From the NCBI RefSeq assembly GCF_002368335.1, contig NZ_AP018288.1, forward strand, positions 2,013,355 through 2,077,354: a stretch of DNA of 64,000 nt. Reading direction: 5' to 3'. Both the position numbers and the translations under genes were made by a program. Below, piece by piece: positions 1 to 9,148 of the stretch. The notes beneath the pieces are model-generated. The model was given only the letters and a program-made list of their open reading frames with translations, was not told the DNA's origin and did not search any database. The stretch comes from Nostoc sp. NIES-4103 (lineage in GTDB: Bacteria > Cyanobacteriota > Cyanobacteriia > Cyanobacteriales > Nostocaceae). Position 1 is the first letter of the stretch. Every line of letters begins with the position of its first letter.

Positions 1-243
1 AAGTTAATTGCAACTGAGGGTAGTTTACCTAATTATTACAAAAGTGTCAGTTGTCAGTTGTCAGTAGTAGGGGCGGGTTTTGCAATCTTACTCAATTATT
101 AGCAAGTTAATCGGCTAAACCCGCCCGTACAGTCATCAGCCATCAGTCATCATATTTTTTCAATTGTCAGTCCCTTAGTCCTGAAATTCAGGTAAGCTGA
201 GGTTACAAGTTGCATCATTTAGATTAAAGTCACGGAATCTTTT
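1..243. other. Intergenic, dispersed repeats
   Basis: No gene is visible. The stretch holds short direct repeats of the gtcagttgtcag type near 46-66. It also holds an inverted repeat at about 69-127, where ggggcgggttt is answered by aacccgcccgt. A similar G/C-rich hairpin unit recurs at 45518-45577. Confidence 0.5.
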
Positions 244-678
244 ATGCGGTTGCGCTCACTCACGGTCATCTTGATTTCCTTACTTATCGCGTGTCTGTCG
301 TGGGTGTTTACTCCCCCAGCTGTAGCGCTGACACAGATTAAACTATTTGATCTTTCCTATAAAGATTGTCCGCCAGAATTGGCACAAGGAGCTGTCACCA
401 GTGGCGGTAGTGCAGCAGCTGCCAATTGTTTTATTGTCACTGGGAAAGCGGAAAACGGCACTTATAAAACAGTTTATGATGCAGATATCTTTGGGCGTAT
501 CTATGATGCCAACAACGACTCGGTGATGCAAAACCGCACCCGTCTTGGTTCCATTGCCGAAGTTCCACCAGGAATCAGTGATTTTGAGTTGCGAATTTCT
601 GTACCTGCTAATCAGCCCTTACCTTTGAAGCTGAAGCAATTTAAAGCCGCAGGATTTAGCGGTCAAGTCCGTAAGTAA
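244..678 (+). CDS. Secreted hypothetical protein
   Basis: A 144-residue protein of unknown function. Residues 1-28 form a clear signal peptide: MRLR, then a hydrophobic stretch, ending near PPAVALTQ. The mature part is small with two cysteines (in KDCPPE and AANCFIV), which could form a disulfide in the periplasm. No catalytic motif was recognised. It stands alone and converges on the YggT-family gene, with a long inverted repeat between them. I believe similar short secreted proteins occur in other cyanobacteria, but I cannot name a family. Confidence 0.7.
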   Translation: MRLRSLTVILISLLIACLSWVFTPPAVALTQIKLFDLSYKDCPPELAQGAVTSGGSAAAANCFIVTGKAENGTYKTVYDADIFGRIYDANNDSVMQNRTRLGSIAEVPPGISDFELRISVPANQPLPLKLKQFKAAGFSGQVRK

Positions 679-704
679 TCTCACTAACCGAATTTTGGGC
701 TTTC

Positions 705-775
705 TACCTTCGTGTCTTAGTACCTTTGTGGTTAAAAGATTGACTTTTTAACCACCAAGACACTAAGACACAAAG
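705..775. terminator. Long inverted repeat between convergent genes
   Basis: The left arm (cttcgtgtcttag, then ctttgtggttaaaa, about 708-737) is answered by ttttaaccaccaag and cactaagacacaaag (about 746-775). The loop is a few bases. It lies between two convergent genes and could end transcription from both sides. The same sequence type is a common dispersed repeat in these genomes, so it may simply be a repeat. A run of ccaaaat/ctaaaat heptamers follows at about 820-856. Confidence 0.45.
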
Positions 776-902
776 AAAAATATATTATCTTTTTTACAGA
801 TTTTACATCAAGACCTTTAATCCAAAATCCAAAATCCAAAATCTAAAATCTAAAATGATTCTAGAGACGCTGTTAAAGTCAACGTCTCTATGGCAGTTGT
901 AA

Positions 903-1181
903 CTAAAATCCCTGTGCAAACGTCAAGGAAGCCAAGGTGCCTAGAAATTGACCAGCTAAAGAAAGCACCAAGAAAGCTAGGATAGGAGAAAAATCCATAC
1001 CGCCCAAGGGTGGGATAATTGAGCGGAAAAGATTTAGATAGGGGTCGGTTATCTGGCTCAAAGCGGTAAATGGTTGGTTATACCAGTTAATAGTGGGGAA
1101 CCAGGTCAACAAAACCCGAATAATTAGCAAATAGCTGTAAATGGTTAAGAAGGTCGCTAGGGTGTTGAACAGTAAATTCAT
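903..1181 (-). CDS. YggT/YlmG-family membrane protein
   Basis: A 92-residue integral membrane protein with two hydrophobic segments (residues about 5-28 and 65-88). They flank a conserved loop with RVLLTWFP, ITDPYLNLFRSIIPP and GGMDFSPI. These are the hallmarks of the YggT/YlmG family. In cyanobacteria and plastids, members are linked to nucleoid distribution and thylakoid membrane biogenesis; that role is family knowledge, not visible here. The length is normal for the family. It is transcribed alone. Confidence 0.88.
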   Translation of the reverse strand: MNLLFNTLATFLTIYSYLLIIRVLLTWFPTINWYNQPFTALSQITDPYLNLFRSIIPPLGGMDFSPILAFLVLSLAGQFLGTLASLTFAQGF

Positions 1182-1311
1182 GGATAGTTTGGTTTCCTGC
1201 TAAGTGTCAAAATGGGCCTTATATTTGATTTTAATTTAGTCTACGCTATGACGTTTGCAGATTGTTGCCGTATTAACCACCCTTAGCACCTCCGTTATTT
1301 TGTGAAAGACC

Positions 1312-1665
1312 TTAAGAATCTTTGGTGAGGGAGCGATCGCCAACAGACTGGGTTGAACTACCATTGACATTACCCAAATGCTTCCGCACTTCATCTATTG
1401 TGGCATTTAGCTGGGCAATTTTATCTTCTAGCGATCGCCGCGCCGTTTCCATTTGTACACCCTCACCATCTGGGGCTATCATCTGACGGCGTTTGGCTGA
1501 TACTTTTTTCGGACTTGCTGTGGTGTTATTTTGTTCTACGTCCTCCTCAGCTACCAATTCTGGATTTTGTCGAGAAGCAAGCACAGCTCCTAGAATACCT
1601 CCAACTATGCCGCCTACAAAAGCTCCTGCTATAAAACCACTAGCAAAACCATCGCGTTGACTCAT
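1312..1665 (-). CDS. Small membrane-anchored hypothetical protein
   Basis: A 117-residue protein. Its first 30 residues contain a glycine-rich hydrophobic segment (FIAGAFVGGIVGGILGAVLA) like that of YtxH-type stress proteins. A polar, charged middle follows, then a short amphipathic helix (about residues 77-97, DKIAQLNATIDEVRKHL). It is probably a single-pass membrane protein with a coiled-coil tail. Function is unknown. It lies 75 bp downstream of upp on the same strand, so co-transcription is possible. Confidence 0.7.
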   Translation of the reverse strand: MSQRDGFASGFIAGAFVGGIVGGILGAVLASRQNPELVAEEDVEQNNTTASPKKVSAKRRQMIAPDGEGVQMETARRSLEDKIAQLNATIDEVRKHLGNVNGSSTQSVGDRSLTKDS

Positions 1666-1740
1666 AACTTTACCGCCTTGAAGAAACCTTGCAACCTTTA
1701 CTTGTATTTAAGCTATTTCTTTCCCTAGCTGCATACTAGC

Positions 1741-2391
1741 TTAAGTCCCAAAGATGCGATCGCCTGCATCTCCCAATCCTGGTACAATGTAACCTTTGCT
1801 GTTGACTGTCTCATCGATAGTAGCACTGTAAATTATTAAACCAGGATAAGCAGCACCCAATTTTTGTAATGCCGGCGGGGCTGCCACTACACAAACAATT
1901 CGCGTCAAACTTGGATCAACACCCCGCTGTGTCAATTCTGACATCGCAGTCATAATTGACCCTCCAGTTGCCAACATCGGATCGGTAATTAACACCCGTG
2001 TTTGGGGGTCAAATTTTTCTGGCAATTTGTTTAAGTAACATGAAGTTGAGAGCGTTTCTTCATCTCGCACTAAACCAAGATGGTAAATAGAAGCTAAGGG
2101 TAGCAAGGTTTGTGCCCCCTCTAGTAATCCTAGCCCGGCTCGTAAAATCGGTACAACTGCCACAGGTATCTCTGGATTAATCAAAGTTGCTGGACAGGAA
2201 TCCAAGGGACTTTGTACTGTGGTCTCGAAAGTCGGCAACCAATCCCGCGCAGCTTCGTAAGTTAGCCATCGCCCCAATTCAGTTATGGCACTACGAAATA
2301 AAACTGAAGGTGTGGCAGCATCACGGGCAACTGCCAGCCAGTGCTTGATTAGGGGATGGGGTGGAACGTAAATACGCAGTTGTGCCGTCAT
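1741..2391 (-). CDS. upp: Uracil phosphoribosyltransferase
   Basis: A 216-residue enzyme converting uracil and PRPP to UMP in pyrimidine salvage. The PRPP-binding loop is at about residues 133-150 (LITDPMLATGGS). The C-terminal uracil-binding region GYIVPGLGDAGDRIFGT matches the family end. PILRAGLGLLEG near residues 81-92 is also diagnostic. Length is normal (about 208-216). It is a cytosolic housekeeping gene. Confidence 0.95.
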   Translation of the reverse strand: MTAQLRIYVPPHPLIKHWLAVARDAATPSVLFRSAITELGRWLTYEAARDWLPTFETTVQSPLDSCPATLINPEIPVAVVPILRAGLGLLEGAQTLLPLASIYHLGLVRDEETLSTSCYLNKLPEKFDPQTRVLITDPMLATGGSIMTAMSELTQRGVDPSLTRIVCVVAAPPALQKLGAAYPGLIIYSATIDETVNSKGYIVPGLGDAGDRIFGT

Positions 2392-2511
2392 AGCCAGAAA
2401 TAAGCACTTTTGATTGTACTAGAACTGAAACATCATAATACTCTTTAGCGCCTACTGCTGACAGTTAAAATCTACAACGAATTTTTTATTGAAAAATATT
2501 TGCATTAACAG

Positions 2512-2541
2512 TTGACATCTATTCTCAATCAAAGTTATATT
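2512..2541 (+). promoter_or_regulatory. Candidate sigma-70 promoter for a small RNA
   Basis: A perfect -35 hexamer TTGACA (2512-2517) is followed after 18 bp by TATATT (2536-2541). The predicted start is near 2548-2550. It points into a short segment that ends in a strong terminator hairpin, with no open reading frame between. Confidence 0.6.
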
Positions 2542-2548
2542 ATTAATC

Positions 2549-2618
2549 AGTGTTCTCCTCTCTTTAAGGATCGGCAGACGGGATTAGCCAGCGGTAGCAG
2601 GCTTGTCCCTCTTTTTTG
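2549..2618 (+). ncRNA. Candidate small regulatory RNA upstream of crtH
   Basis: This is a self-contained transcription unit of about 70 nt, with a promoter upstream and a rho-independent terminator at its end. The 5' part is an unpaired pyrimidine-rich stretch (TTCTCCTCTCTTT) resembling an anti-Shine-Dalgarno. The 3' part is the hairpin GGGATTAGCCAGC, loop ggta, GCAGGCTTGTCCC, followed by CTTTTTT. The design recalls cyanobacterial trans-acting sRNAs such as PsrR1, but I could not confirm family membership by eye. Nine bases (2556-2564) are exactly complementary to 2722-2730 in the crtH leader. Confidence 0.5.
2580..2617 (+). terminator. Rho-independent terminator of the candidate sRNA
   Basis: The stem pairs GGGA with TCCC, AGCC with GGCT and GC with GC, around a ggta loop and with small internal mismatches. 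A run of six T at 2612-2617 follows. Confidence 0.65.
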
Positions 2619-2740
2619 TGATTAGTCATTGGTCATTGGTCATTGGTCATTAGAAAATAAACAACTGACAAATGACAAAGCGCAAAGTCTGATCGGAGGA
2701 AACCTCCGCTCAGAACTTTGTAAGAGAGGACAAAGGACAA

Positions 2741-4231
2741 ATGACAATTGACGTGATTGTGATTGGTTCTGGTATTGGCGGCTTGGTGACAGCAACCCAG
2801 CTAGCAGCCAAGAAAGCGAAAGTGTTGGTACTGGAACGTTATTTAATTCCTGGTGGTAGTGCTGGCTATTTTGAACGCCAAGGCTATCGATTTGATGTTG
2901 GGGCATCAATGATTTTCGGCTTAGGACAGAAAGGTACTACTAACTTACTCACTCGCGCCCTTGAGGCTGTAAATGTCAGCCAACAAACAATTGTTGACCC
3001 AGTGCAGATTCACTATCATCTGCCCAACGGGTTAGACATCAAAGTAGACCGGACATATGATAAATTTTTGCAAAATCTTATTGCTTATTTTCGCCATGAA
3101 GCACAAGGGATTCGTCGTTTTTATGACGAATGCTTTAAAGTGTTCAATTGCCTCAACAGCATGGATTTGTTGTCGCTAGAAGAACCTCGGTATCTCATAG
3201 GGTCATTTCTCCAGCATCCTTTAGCGTGTCTCGGTTTACTCAAGTATTTGCCCCAAAATGTTGGCGATGTGGCACGCCGTTACATCAAAGACCCCCAGTT
3301 ATTGAAGTTTATCGATATGGAGTGTTATTGCTGGTCTGTGGTTCCAGCTGACATGACACCAATGATTAATGCGGGTATGGTCTTTTCTGACAGGCACTAT
3401 GGCGGCGTTAATTACCCCAAAGGCGGGGTAGGACAAATTGCCCAAAAATTGGTAGAAGGTTTAGAAAAGGCTGGAGGTGAGATTCGCTACCAAGCTAGGG
3501 TCACGAAAATTATTGTGGAACGGGGACGGGCTGTAGGCGTGCAATTAGCTAATGGTCAAATTTATCGAGCGAAACACATAGTTTCTAATGCTACACGGTG
3601 GGATACCTTTGGAAAATTGCTGCCTGTAGAGAAAATACCAACTAATGAGAAAAAATGGCAACAATCCTATCAAAAGTCACCTAGTTTCTTGAGTCTCCAC
3701 ATAGGGGTAAAAGAGTCAGTTTTGCCCAGTGGCACAGAGTGCCATCATATAATTCTGGAAGAGTGGGAGAAAATGGCAGCATCGGCTGGTACAATCTTCG
3801 TTTCCATTCCGACGTTGCTTGACCCAGATTTAGCCCCTGTGGGGTATCACATCATTCATGCCTTTACGCCTCACTCGATTGATGATTGGCAGGGGCTATC
3901 TGCCAATGAGTACGAGATGAAAAAAGAAAAGATAGCTTGGCAAATTATTGACCGGCTAGAGAAAATTTTCCCAGGTTTAGATGCTGGTTTAGATTATTTG
4001 GAAGTGGGAACACCCCGCACCCATCGCCGCTTTTTGGGCCGAGAGGATGGCACTTACGGCCCAATTCCCCGGCGCAAATTGCCGGGGTTATTAAAGATGC
4101 CATTTAACCGCACAGCTATTCCCGGACTTTATTGTGTGGGGGATAGTACCTTTCCGGGGCAAGGGTTGAACGCAGTAGCATTTTCCGGCTTTGCCTGCGC
4201 CCATCGCATTGCCGTTGATTTGAGGCTTTAG
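2741..4231 (+). CDS. crtH: Carotenoid (prolycopene) isomerase CrtH
   Basis: A 496-residue FAD-dependent carotene cis-trans isomerase. In cyanobacterial carotenoid synthesis it converts poly-cis-lycopene to all-trans-lycopene. The dinucleotide fold is at the N-terminus (GSGIGG at residues 9-14). The CrtI/CRTISO signature [20 protein letters not shown] sits near the C-terminus. [21 protein letters not shown] and [17 protein letters not shown] also fit CrtH rather than CrtI desaturases. Length is typical. The start follows AGAGGA at 2725-2730. That leader contains the 9-nt complement of the nearby candidate sRNA, so expression may be controlled after transcription. Confidence 0.9.
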   Translation: MTIDVIVIGSGIGGLVTATQLAAKKAKVLVLERYLIPGGSAGYFERQGYRFDVGASMIFGLGQKGTTNLLTRALEAVNVSQQTIVDPVQIHYHLPNGLDIKVDRTYDKFLQNLIAYFRHEAQGIRRFYDECFKVFNCLNSMDLLSLEEPRYLIGSFLQHPLACLGLLKYLPQNVGDVARRYIKDPQLLKFIDMECYCWSVVPADMTPMINAGMVFSDRHYGGVNYPKGGVGQIAQKLVEGLEKAGGEIRYQARVTKIIVERGRAVGVQLANGQIYRAKHIVSNATRWDTFGKLLPVEKIPTNEKKWQQSYQKSPSFLSLHIGVKESVLPSGTECHHIILEEWEKMAASAGTIFVSIPTLLDPDLAPVGYHIIHAFTPHSIDDWQGLSANEYEMKKEKIAWQIIDRLEKIFPGLDAGLDYLEVGTPRTHRRFLGREDGTYGPIPRRKLPGLLKMPFNRTAIPGLYCVGDSTFPGQGLNAVAFSGFACAHRIAVDLRL

Positions 4232-4237
4232 TGGGGT

Positions 4238-4344
4238 GCAGGGGTGCAGGGGAGATGAGGGGGATGAGGGGGATGGGGGATAAAAACAAATGACAAATGA
4301 CAAATGACAAATGACAAATGACAAATGACAAATGACAAATGACT
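4238..4344. repeat. STRR arrays (gatgagggg and acaaatg)
   Basis: G-rich units (gatgaggggg type, 4254-4279) are followed by about eight copies of the heptamer acaaatg (4286-4343). The array runs right up to the purT stop codon. Confidence 0.9.
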
Positions 4345-5515
4345 ATTGACTAATTTTGATTTTACTAGCTGCTTTTGTAGCCTTTTCCCTCGCCTGTTGA
4401 ACATCAGCGCCCTTTGCTAAAGCTACTCCCATACGTCGATAAGGATGGGCGCTGGGTTTACCAAATAGTCTAATGTCTACATCTTTTTCTGATAAAGCCT
4501 CAGCTACACCTGTAAATGCGACAGAATCTGTTTTTGAAGAAGCTAAAATCACAGCGCTGGCTGAGGGCCCCAACTGTTCTATGTGGGGAATGGGTAAGCC
4601 TAAAATCGCTCTCAAATGTAATTCAAATTCATTAAGATTTTGCGATATCAATGTCACCATTCCTGTATCATGAGGTCTAGGAGAAAGTTCAGAAAATATC
4701 ACCTCATCTTTAGTGATAAAAAACTCAACTCCAAAAATTCCGGCTCCTCCTAAAGCATCGGTGACTTTTTTTGCTATTTCTTGAGATTGCAATATCTTGT
4801 CTTCAGCAATGCCTGTTGGTTGCCAAGACTCTTGATAATCTCCTCTTTCTTGGCGATGACCGATGGGAGAACAGAAAATTGTCGGTGCATTCCACTGTTT
4901 AATTGTGAGTAAAGTGATCTCGATTTCAAAGTTGATAAATTCTTCAACTATCACCTTTTGGCTGTCACCTCTAGAGTTAGCGATCGCATAATTCCAAGCT
5001 TTCTCAACTTCACTCTTATCTGACACTACAGATTGCCCTTTGCCAGAGGATGACATCACGGGTTTCACAACATTGGGAAATCCAATTTCATCAGAAATAG
5101 CAATTAATTCTTCTAAAGTTACCGCATAACCATATTTTGCAGTTCTAATGCCTAATTCCTGATGCGCTAGTTCCCTAATTCTATCCCGATTCATGGTATA
5201 GTTAGTGGCTGCCGCAGTTGGAATTACTGTAATTCCTCGCTGTTCAAATTCCAGCAATTTTTCTGTTCTAATTGCTTCTATTTCTGGTATGATAAAATCA
5301 GGCTGATGCTTGGTAACTACAGATTCCAAATCATCAGCATTCAGCATAGAAATCACTTCAGAAGAGTCAGAAACTTGCATCGCTGGGGCATTGTCATAGC
5401 GATCAACAGCAATCACATAATTACCAAGTCTTTGAGCAGCAATTACAAATTCTTTGCCTAGTTCTCCTGAACCTAGCAGCATTAATTTTTGAGGCAGTTT
5501 AATAGAATCACTCAT
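4343..5515 (-). CDS. purT: Formate-dependent GAR transformylase PurT
   Basis: A 390-residue ATP-grasp enzyme that formylates glycinamide ribonucleotide using formate and ATP (third step of purine synthesis). The N-terminal nucleotide fold has MLLGSGELGKE (residues about 12-22). ATP-grasp elements include FPNVVKPVMSSSGKGQSVV (about 147-165). The Mg/ATP site is near FGVEFFITKDEVIFSELSPRPHDTGMVTL. Length matches E. coli PurT (392). It is monocistronic and convergent with crtH. Confidence 0.95.
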   Translation of the reverse strand: MSDSIKLPQKLMLLGSGELGKEFVIAAQRLGNYVIAVDRYDNAPAMQVSDSSEVISMLNADDLESVVTKHQPDFIIPEIEAIRTEKLLEFEQRGITVIPTAAATNYTMNRDRIRELAHQELGIRTAKYGYAVTLEELIAISDEIGFPNVVKPVMSSSGKGQSVVSDKSEVEKAWNYAIANSRGDSQKVIVEEFINFEIEITLLTIKQWNAPTIFCSPIGHRQERGDYQESWQPTGIAEDKILQSQEIAKKVTDALGGAGIFGVEFFITKDEVIFSELSPRPHDTGMVTLISQNLNEFELHLRAILGLPIPHIEQLGPSASAVILASSKTDSVAFTGVAEALSEKDVDIRLFGKPSAHPYRRMGVALAKGADVQQAREKATKAASKIKISQ

Positions 5516-5579
5516 TAAATTATCCAGTTTAATAACAATTGAAAAATTATATAATTTTTTGTATTCTCACAATCATCTT

Positions 5580-6062
5580 TTAAAAATTAAATTTAGCACC
5601 ACGCAGTTGCAAATCTTTACACTGTAGCGTGGCTAATCCAGAATTTACACTAAATTGGCATCCATCGACTAAAGCATCTAACCAAATAGTTTCATTGAGA
5701 CTCGCGCCTCTTAAATCAGCATTTTTTAAGTTGGCTCTTGTAAAATTGGCAAATAGCAAGTCAGCATTAACTAAACTACTACCTTCCAGGTTTGCACCAG
5801 ATAAATTTCCTCTAATAAAATTTACTTCATCTAAAATTAAACCAGATAAATCTGCCCCGACTAAATTAGGGAACTTTAGCTGACTTGGATTTTGAAAAAA
5901 CCGCATTATACAAGTTATATTTGCCTCATTCAGACGCATTTTAGTTAAAAATTCATAACGACCCATTCCTAATGATTGAAGAATTTGCAGCCGTTTGACG
6001 GGATTTTGTTCTAAAAATTGAATAGCTGTGTAGCGGAGATTTTCAGTAGAAGAATTTATCAT
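5580..6062 (-). CDS. Pentapeptide-repeat protein
   Basis: About 160 residues when started at the ATG at 6062 ([11 protein letters not shown]). An upstream in-frame extension to 6167 runs through a repeat-like G/C hairpin and looks like noise. The N-terminal helical part ([29 protein letters not shown]) is followed by about twelve A(D/N)LxX pentapeptides: [35 protein letters not shown]. These form a right-handed quadrilateral beta-helix. The molecular role is unknown; such proteins are abundant in cyanobacteria. Confidence 0.82.
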   Translation of the reverse strand: MINSSTENLRYTAIQFLEQNPVKRLQILQSLGMGRYEFLTKMRLNEANITCIMRFFQNPSQLKFPNLVGADLSGLILDEVNFIRGNLSGANLEGSSLVNADLLFANFTRANLKNADLRGASLNETIWLDALVDGCQFSVNSGLATLQCKDLQLRGAKFNF

Positions 6063-6109
6063 TTTAGTAAACCTTAACTTGGTAGTGACAAGCTTAAAAT
6101 GTTGCATTA

Positions 6110-6393
6110 TGGCTTTGTGGGATGGGCGTCTCGCCCGTCCTGTGCGGGCTAGAAGCCCACACCACAAGAATTATATTAATGCACTATTTCAGCTAGCTGT
6201 GTCAGTCCAGTAGGGTGCGTTATAGCGAAGCGCAACGCACCGGGATAAGAGGAACATCGCTTTGGAACTGAGTATTAGGTACTGGGAAAACATTAATTTT
6301 TACGAGTTCTAACCCAATTCCCATTGCCCCTAATCCCCACTCCCTCCGGTCGTGGGGGCCCCGAGTTCCCCAATCCCAAATCCCCAGTCCCTT
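6110..6393. repeat. Dispersed palindromic repeats
   Basis: A G/C-rich inverted unit lies at about 6118-6164 (gggcgtctcgcccgtcc, gggctagaagccc). A second lies at 6213-6241, where gtgcgtt pairs with aacgcac. STRR-like segments (ccccaatcccaaatcccc) follow towards 6390. Apart from the proposed start of the neighbouring gene there is no coding content. Confidence 0.6.
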
Positions 6394-8322
6394 TTACAAT
6401 TCCATTTCAGCTAATTCTAACCAGCGTTCAGTTGCCACATCAATAGCTTGTTTGAGTGCTTCCACTTGTTCGTAGAGTTTTTGCACCTGGGTATAATTTC
6501 CCGGAGAAACATTTGTCATTGCTTTTTCAGCTTGTGTTTTCTCTTCTTCTAACTGGGCAATTTTAGCCTCTAATTGTTCAAATTCCCGCTTTTCCCAATT
6601 GGATAGCCGACGCCGCTTTTTATTTTCTGTATCTTGGATTTGAGGCGCAGCTTTTTGTTCGGCTGTATTTTTTGCCTTCTCCTTATTATTAACAGCTTGC
6701 TGCTGTTCTTCTTCTGCTTTTTTGTAGTCTAGATAAACTGAGTAATTACCTGGATATTGCCGTAAATTACCACCTTCTTCCAAAGCAAAAATTGTATCTA
6801 CGGTGCGGTCAAGAAAATAGCGGTCATGGGAAACTGCAATTACACACCCAGAAAAATCTTCTAAATAATCTTCTAGTACTGCTAAGGTTTGTACATCTAA
6901 ATCATTTGTCGGTTCATCTAAAATCAAAATATTAGGGGCACTAATCAGAATACGCAATAAAAATAAACGTCTTTTTTCTCCTCCAGAAAGTTTATGTATT
7001 GGTGCATATTGTTGATTACCAGGAAACAAAAACCGCTCTAACATTTGGGAAGCGGTAATTTTAGTACCGTCGGCAATTTTGACAAATTCTCCTTCTTCTT
7101 TGATATAGTCAATTACACGCTGATTTTCATCTAATGCTGTGAGTAATTCTTCAGAATGCTGATCAAAATAACCGATATGAATGGTAGCGCCAATTTCCAC
7201 ATTGCCGGAATCTGGTTGAACACGCTGGGTAATAATATCCATTAATGTGGATTTACCTGCACCGTTACCACCAATAATACCAATGCGGTCTTCTGGGCTA
7301 AATTCGTAGGTAAAATTATTAATGAGGGTACGTCCGTTGTAGCCTTTGGAAATATTACTCAGTTCAACAACTTTTTTACCAATACGACGACTAACTGTGG
7401 AGATATCAACTTTACCCTGAGTTTGTTTAAACTCAGTTTCTCGCATGGCTTGAATGCGTTCAATTCTAGCTTTTTGCTTTGTACTTCTAGCTTTTGGCCC
7501 GCGTTTTAACCATTCCAATTCACGCCGCAATACACCTTGATGTTTGCGTTGACTGCTAATAGCAGATTCTTCTGCTAAAGCTTTCTTTTCCAGATAATAT
7601 GAATAATTTCCTGTGTAAGTAAAGATGTCGCCACGGTCAATTTCAATAATACGATTGGTAACTTTATCTAAAAAGTAGCGGTCATGAGTTATGAGTAAAA
7701 GTGCGCCACGATAGCGATTCAAATAACTTTGTAGCCATTCTACAGAAAGAGCATCAAGATGGTTTGTTGGCTCATCCATCAGTAACACATCTGGTTCTGA
7801 TAGCAAAGCTGTTGCTAGAGCAATACGTTTACGATAGCCCCCTGATAAAGTACCTACGAGTGCATTAAAATCAGAAATTCCTAACTTGCTCAGGATGATT
7901 TTAGCATTGGTTTCCAATTCCCATGCGCCAGTCGCATCCATACGTTGCATGACTACAGAAAGTCGTGACATCAGCTGACTATCATCTGGGTAATGAGCTA
8001 GTTTATCAGATAGTTCTTCATACTCACGCACTAAAGTCATATGATCGCCACTATCTGCAAAAACTTGCTCTAAAACTGTGCGATTTTCGTCTAATTCTGG
8101 CTGCTGTGGTAAGTAAATTATTTTAGAACCAGAGTTGACGAGAATTTGACCGCTATCAATTGGTTCTAGCCCTGCTATCATTTTTAATAAGGTTGATTTA
8201 CCAGAACCATTTGTACCGATTAAACCAACTTTATCAGTTGCATCGAGGCTAAAGCTAGCATCTTTTAAAATCTCTTTAATACCAAAGTCTTTTTTGACTG
8301 ACTGTAGTGTAATAATACTCAT
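6394..8322 (-). CDS. ABC-F family ATPase (Uup-like)
   Basis: A 642-residue soluble protein with two ABC ATPase domains and no membrane segments. Domain 1 has Walker A GTNGSGKST (residues 36-44) and signature LSGGYRKR. Domain 2 has GGNGAGKST and LSGGEKRR. The linker between them (RRELEWLKRGPKARSTKQKARIERI) and the charged C-terminal coiled coil (RRRLSNWEKREFEQLEAKIAQLEEEK) point to the Uup branch of ABC-F proteins. These act on ribosomes or DNA rather than in transport. The exact role is not known from sequence. Confidence 0.9.
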   Translation of the reverse strand: MSIITLQSVKKDFGIKEILKDASFSLDATDKVGLIGTNGSGKSTLLKMIAGLEPIDSGQILVNSGSKIIYLPQQPELDENRTVLEQVFADSGDHMTLVREYEELSDKLAHYPDDSQLMSRLSVVMQRMDATGAWELETNAKIILSKLGISDFNALVGTLSGGYRKRIALATALLSEPDVLLMDEPTNHLDALSVEWLQSYLNRYRGALLLITHDRYFLDKVTNRIIEIDRGDIFTYTGNYSYYLEKKALAEESAISSQRKHQGVLRRELEWLKRGPKARSTKQKARIERIQAMRETEFKQTQGKVDISTVSRRIGKKVVELSNISKGYNGRTLINNFTYEFSPEDRIGIIGGNGAGKSTLMDIITQRVQPDSGNVEIGATIHIGYFDQHSEELLTALDENQRVIDYIKEEGEFVKIADGTKITASQMLERFLFPGNQQYAPIHKLSGGEKRRLFLLRILISAPNILILDEPTNDLDVQTLAVLEDYLEDFSGCVIAVSHDRYFLDRTVDTIFALEEGGNLRQYPGNYSVYLDYKKAEEEQQQAVNNKEKAKNTAEQKAAPQIQDTENKKRRRLSNWEKREFEQLEAKIAQLEEEKTQAEKAMTNVSPGNYTQVQKLYEQVEALKQAIDVATERWLELAEMEL

Positions 8323-8640
8323 AAATTTTAGTCATTGGTCATTGGTCATTTGTCATTAGTCATTAGACTTCTTGCATAAATCTTTTTTGTCTCGCGCAAA
8401 GTCGCATTTGCCGTCAGGCGTTCCCGCAGGGTAGACGCAAAGAAAAGAACGCTAACAATGACTTTTGCAAAAGGTCTATTGGTCAGTTGTCAGTTGTCAG
8501 TAGGTAATGTATTTATACCAATTGGACAAATGATTGCGACAGATTATTTCAAAATAACTACTAGATGCACCAAGGCAAGTTGCAATCCAAAATCCGCTCA
8601 TCCAAAATGGTATTACCTTACCTACAGAGACTGCCAAATT
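8323..8640. repeat. Repeat-filled intergenic region
   Basis: It contains gtcattg heptamer repeats (about 8330-8366), a G/C-rich palindromic unit (about 8404-8446, with ggcgttcccgcagggtagacgc) and gtcagtt repeats (8482-8500). I see no credible gene; a 64-codon open frame across the repeats is not supported. Confidence 0.6.
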
Positions 8641-9057
8641 CTAGACAAATAAGTCGAGGGGTAAATGCCCATAAAGTTCGTTGATTCCTCCTTCATTGTA
8701 AGACTGGCAAGATACTAATACGCCGCGATGATGTCCTGAATAGGAATCAAGATAACATAAACCGTTTTTGCCATTTAATTTGATGTAAACTGGCCCTTCA
8801 ACTGTAGGTAAATTGCTTGGGGCTTCATAACCAAAAGCATGGGAATATGTCTTCATGGCTAGTATGCCTTCTTCGGCTGTATCGGCACAAATTCCTAATA
8901 TTTGGTAGTCAGAAAGACTAGCCATCAAAACTAAAGCACGACGGGTTAAAGCTTTTTCTGATGACTTGAGAATAGGGGCGATATCCAAACAATTAAATTT
9001 ATTCAGAATTTTTTTTGCTTCTGCGGTTGTGAGGTTGGGATGATTGGGAGTGGACAT
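8641..9057 (-). CDS. DUF1824-family protein
   Basis: A 138-residue cytosolic protein. Motifs KILNKFNCLDIAP, LVLMASLSDYQILGICADTAEEG, GPVYIKLNGKNGLCYLDSYSGHHRGVLVSCQS and GHLPLDLF match my memory of the cyanobacterial DUF1824 family, which has no assigned function. Length is typical. It is 73 bp downstream of the band-7 gene stop and on the same strand. Confidence 0.8.
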   Translation of the reverse strand: MSTPNHPNLTTAEAKKILNKFNCLDIAPILKSSEKALTRRALVLMASLSDYQILGICADTAEEGILAMKTYSHAFGYEAPSNLPTVEGPVYIKLNGKNGLCYLDSYSGHHRGVLVSCQSYNEGGINELYGHLPLDLFV

Positions 9058-9148
9058 AAATTTGGTTTATTATTTCCTTTTTTTGAGTTTTACTTTTTTC
9101 TTTGGGGTAGGCACAGCCCACTATACTTGTTATAATAATCTGCTCAAA

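Noticed and set aside
4286..4344. Tandem heptamers as a possible CRISPR array
   Set aside because: Units are 7 bp with no spacers; this is an STRR, as are the other short arrays in the window.
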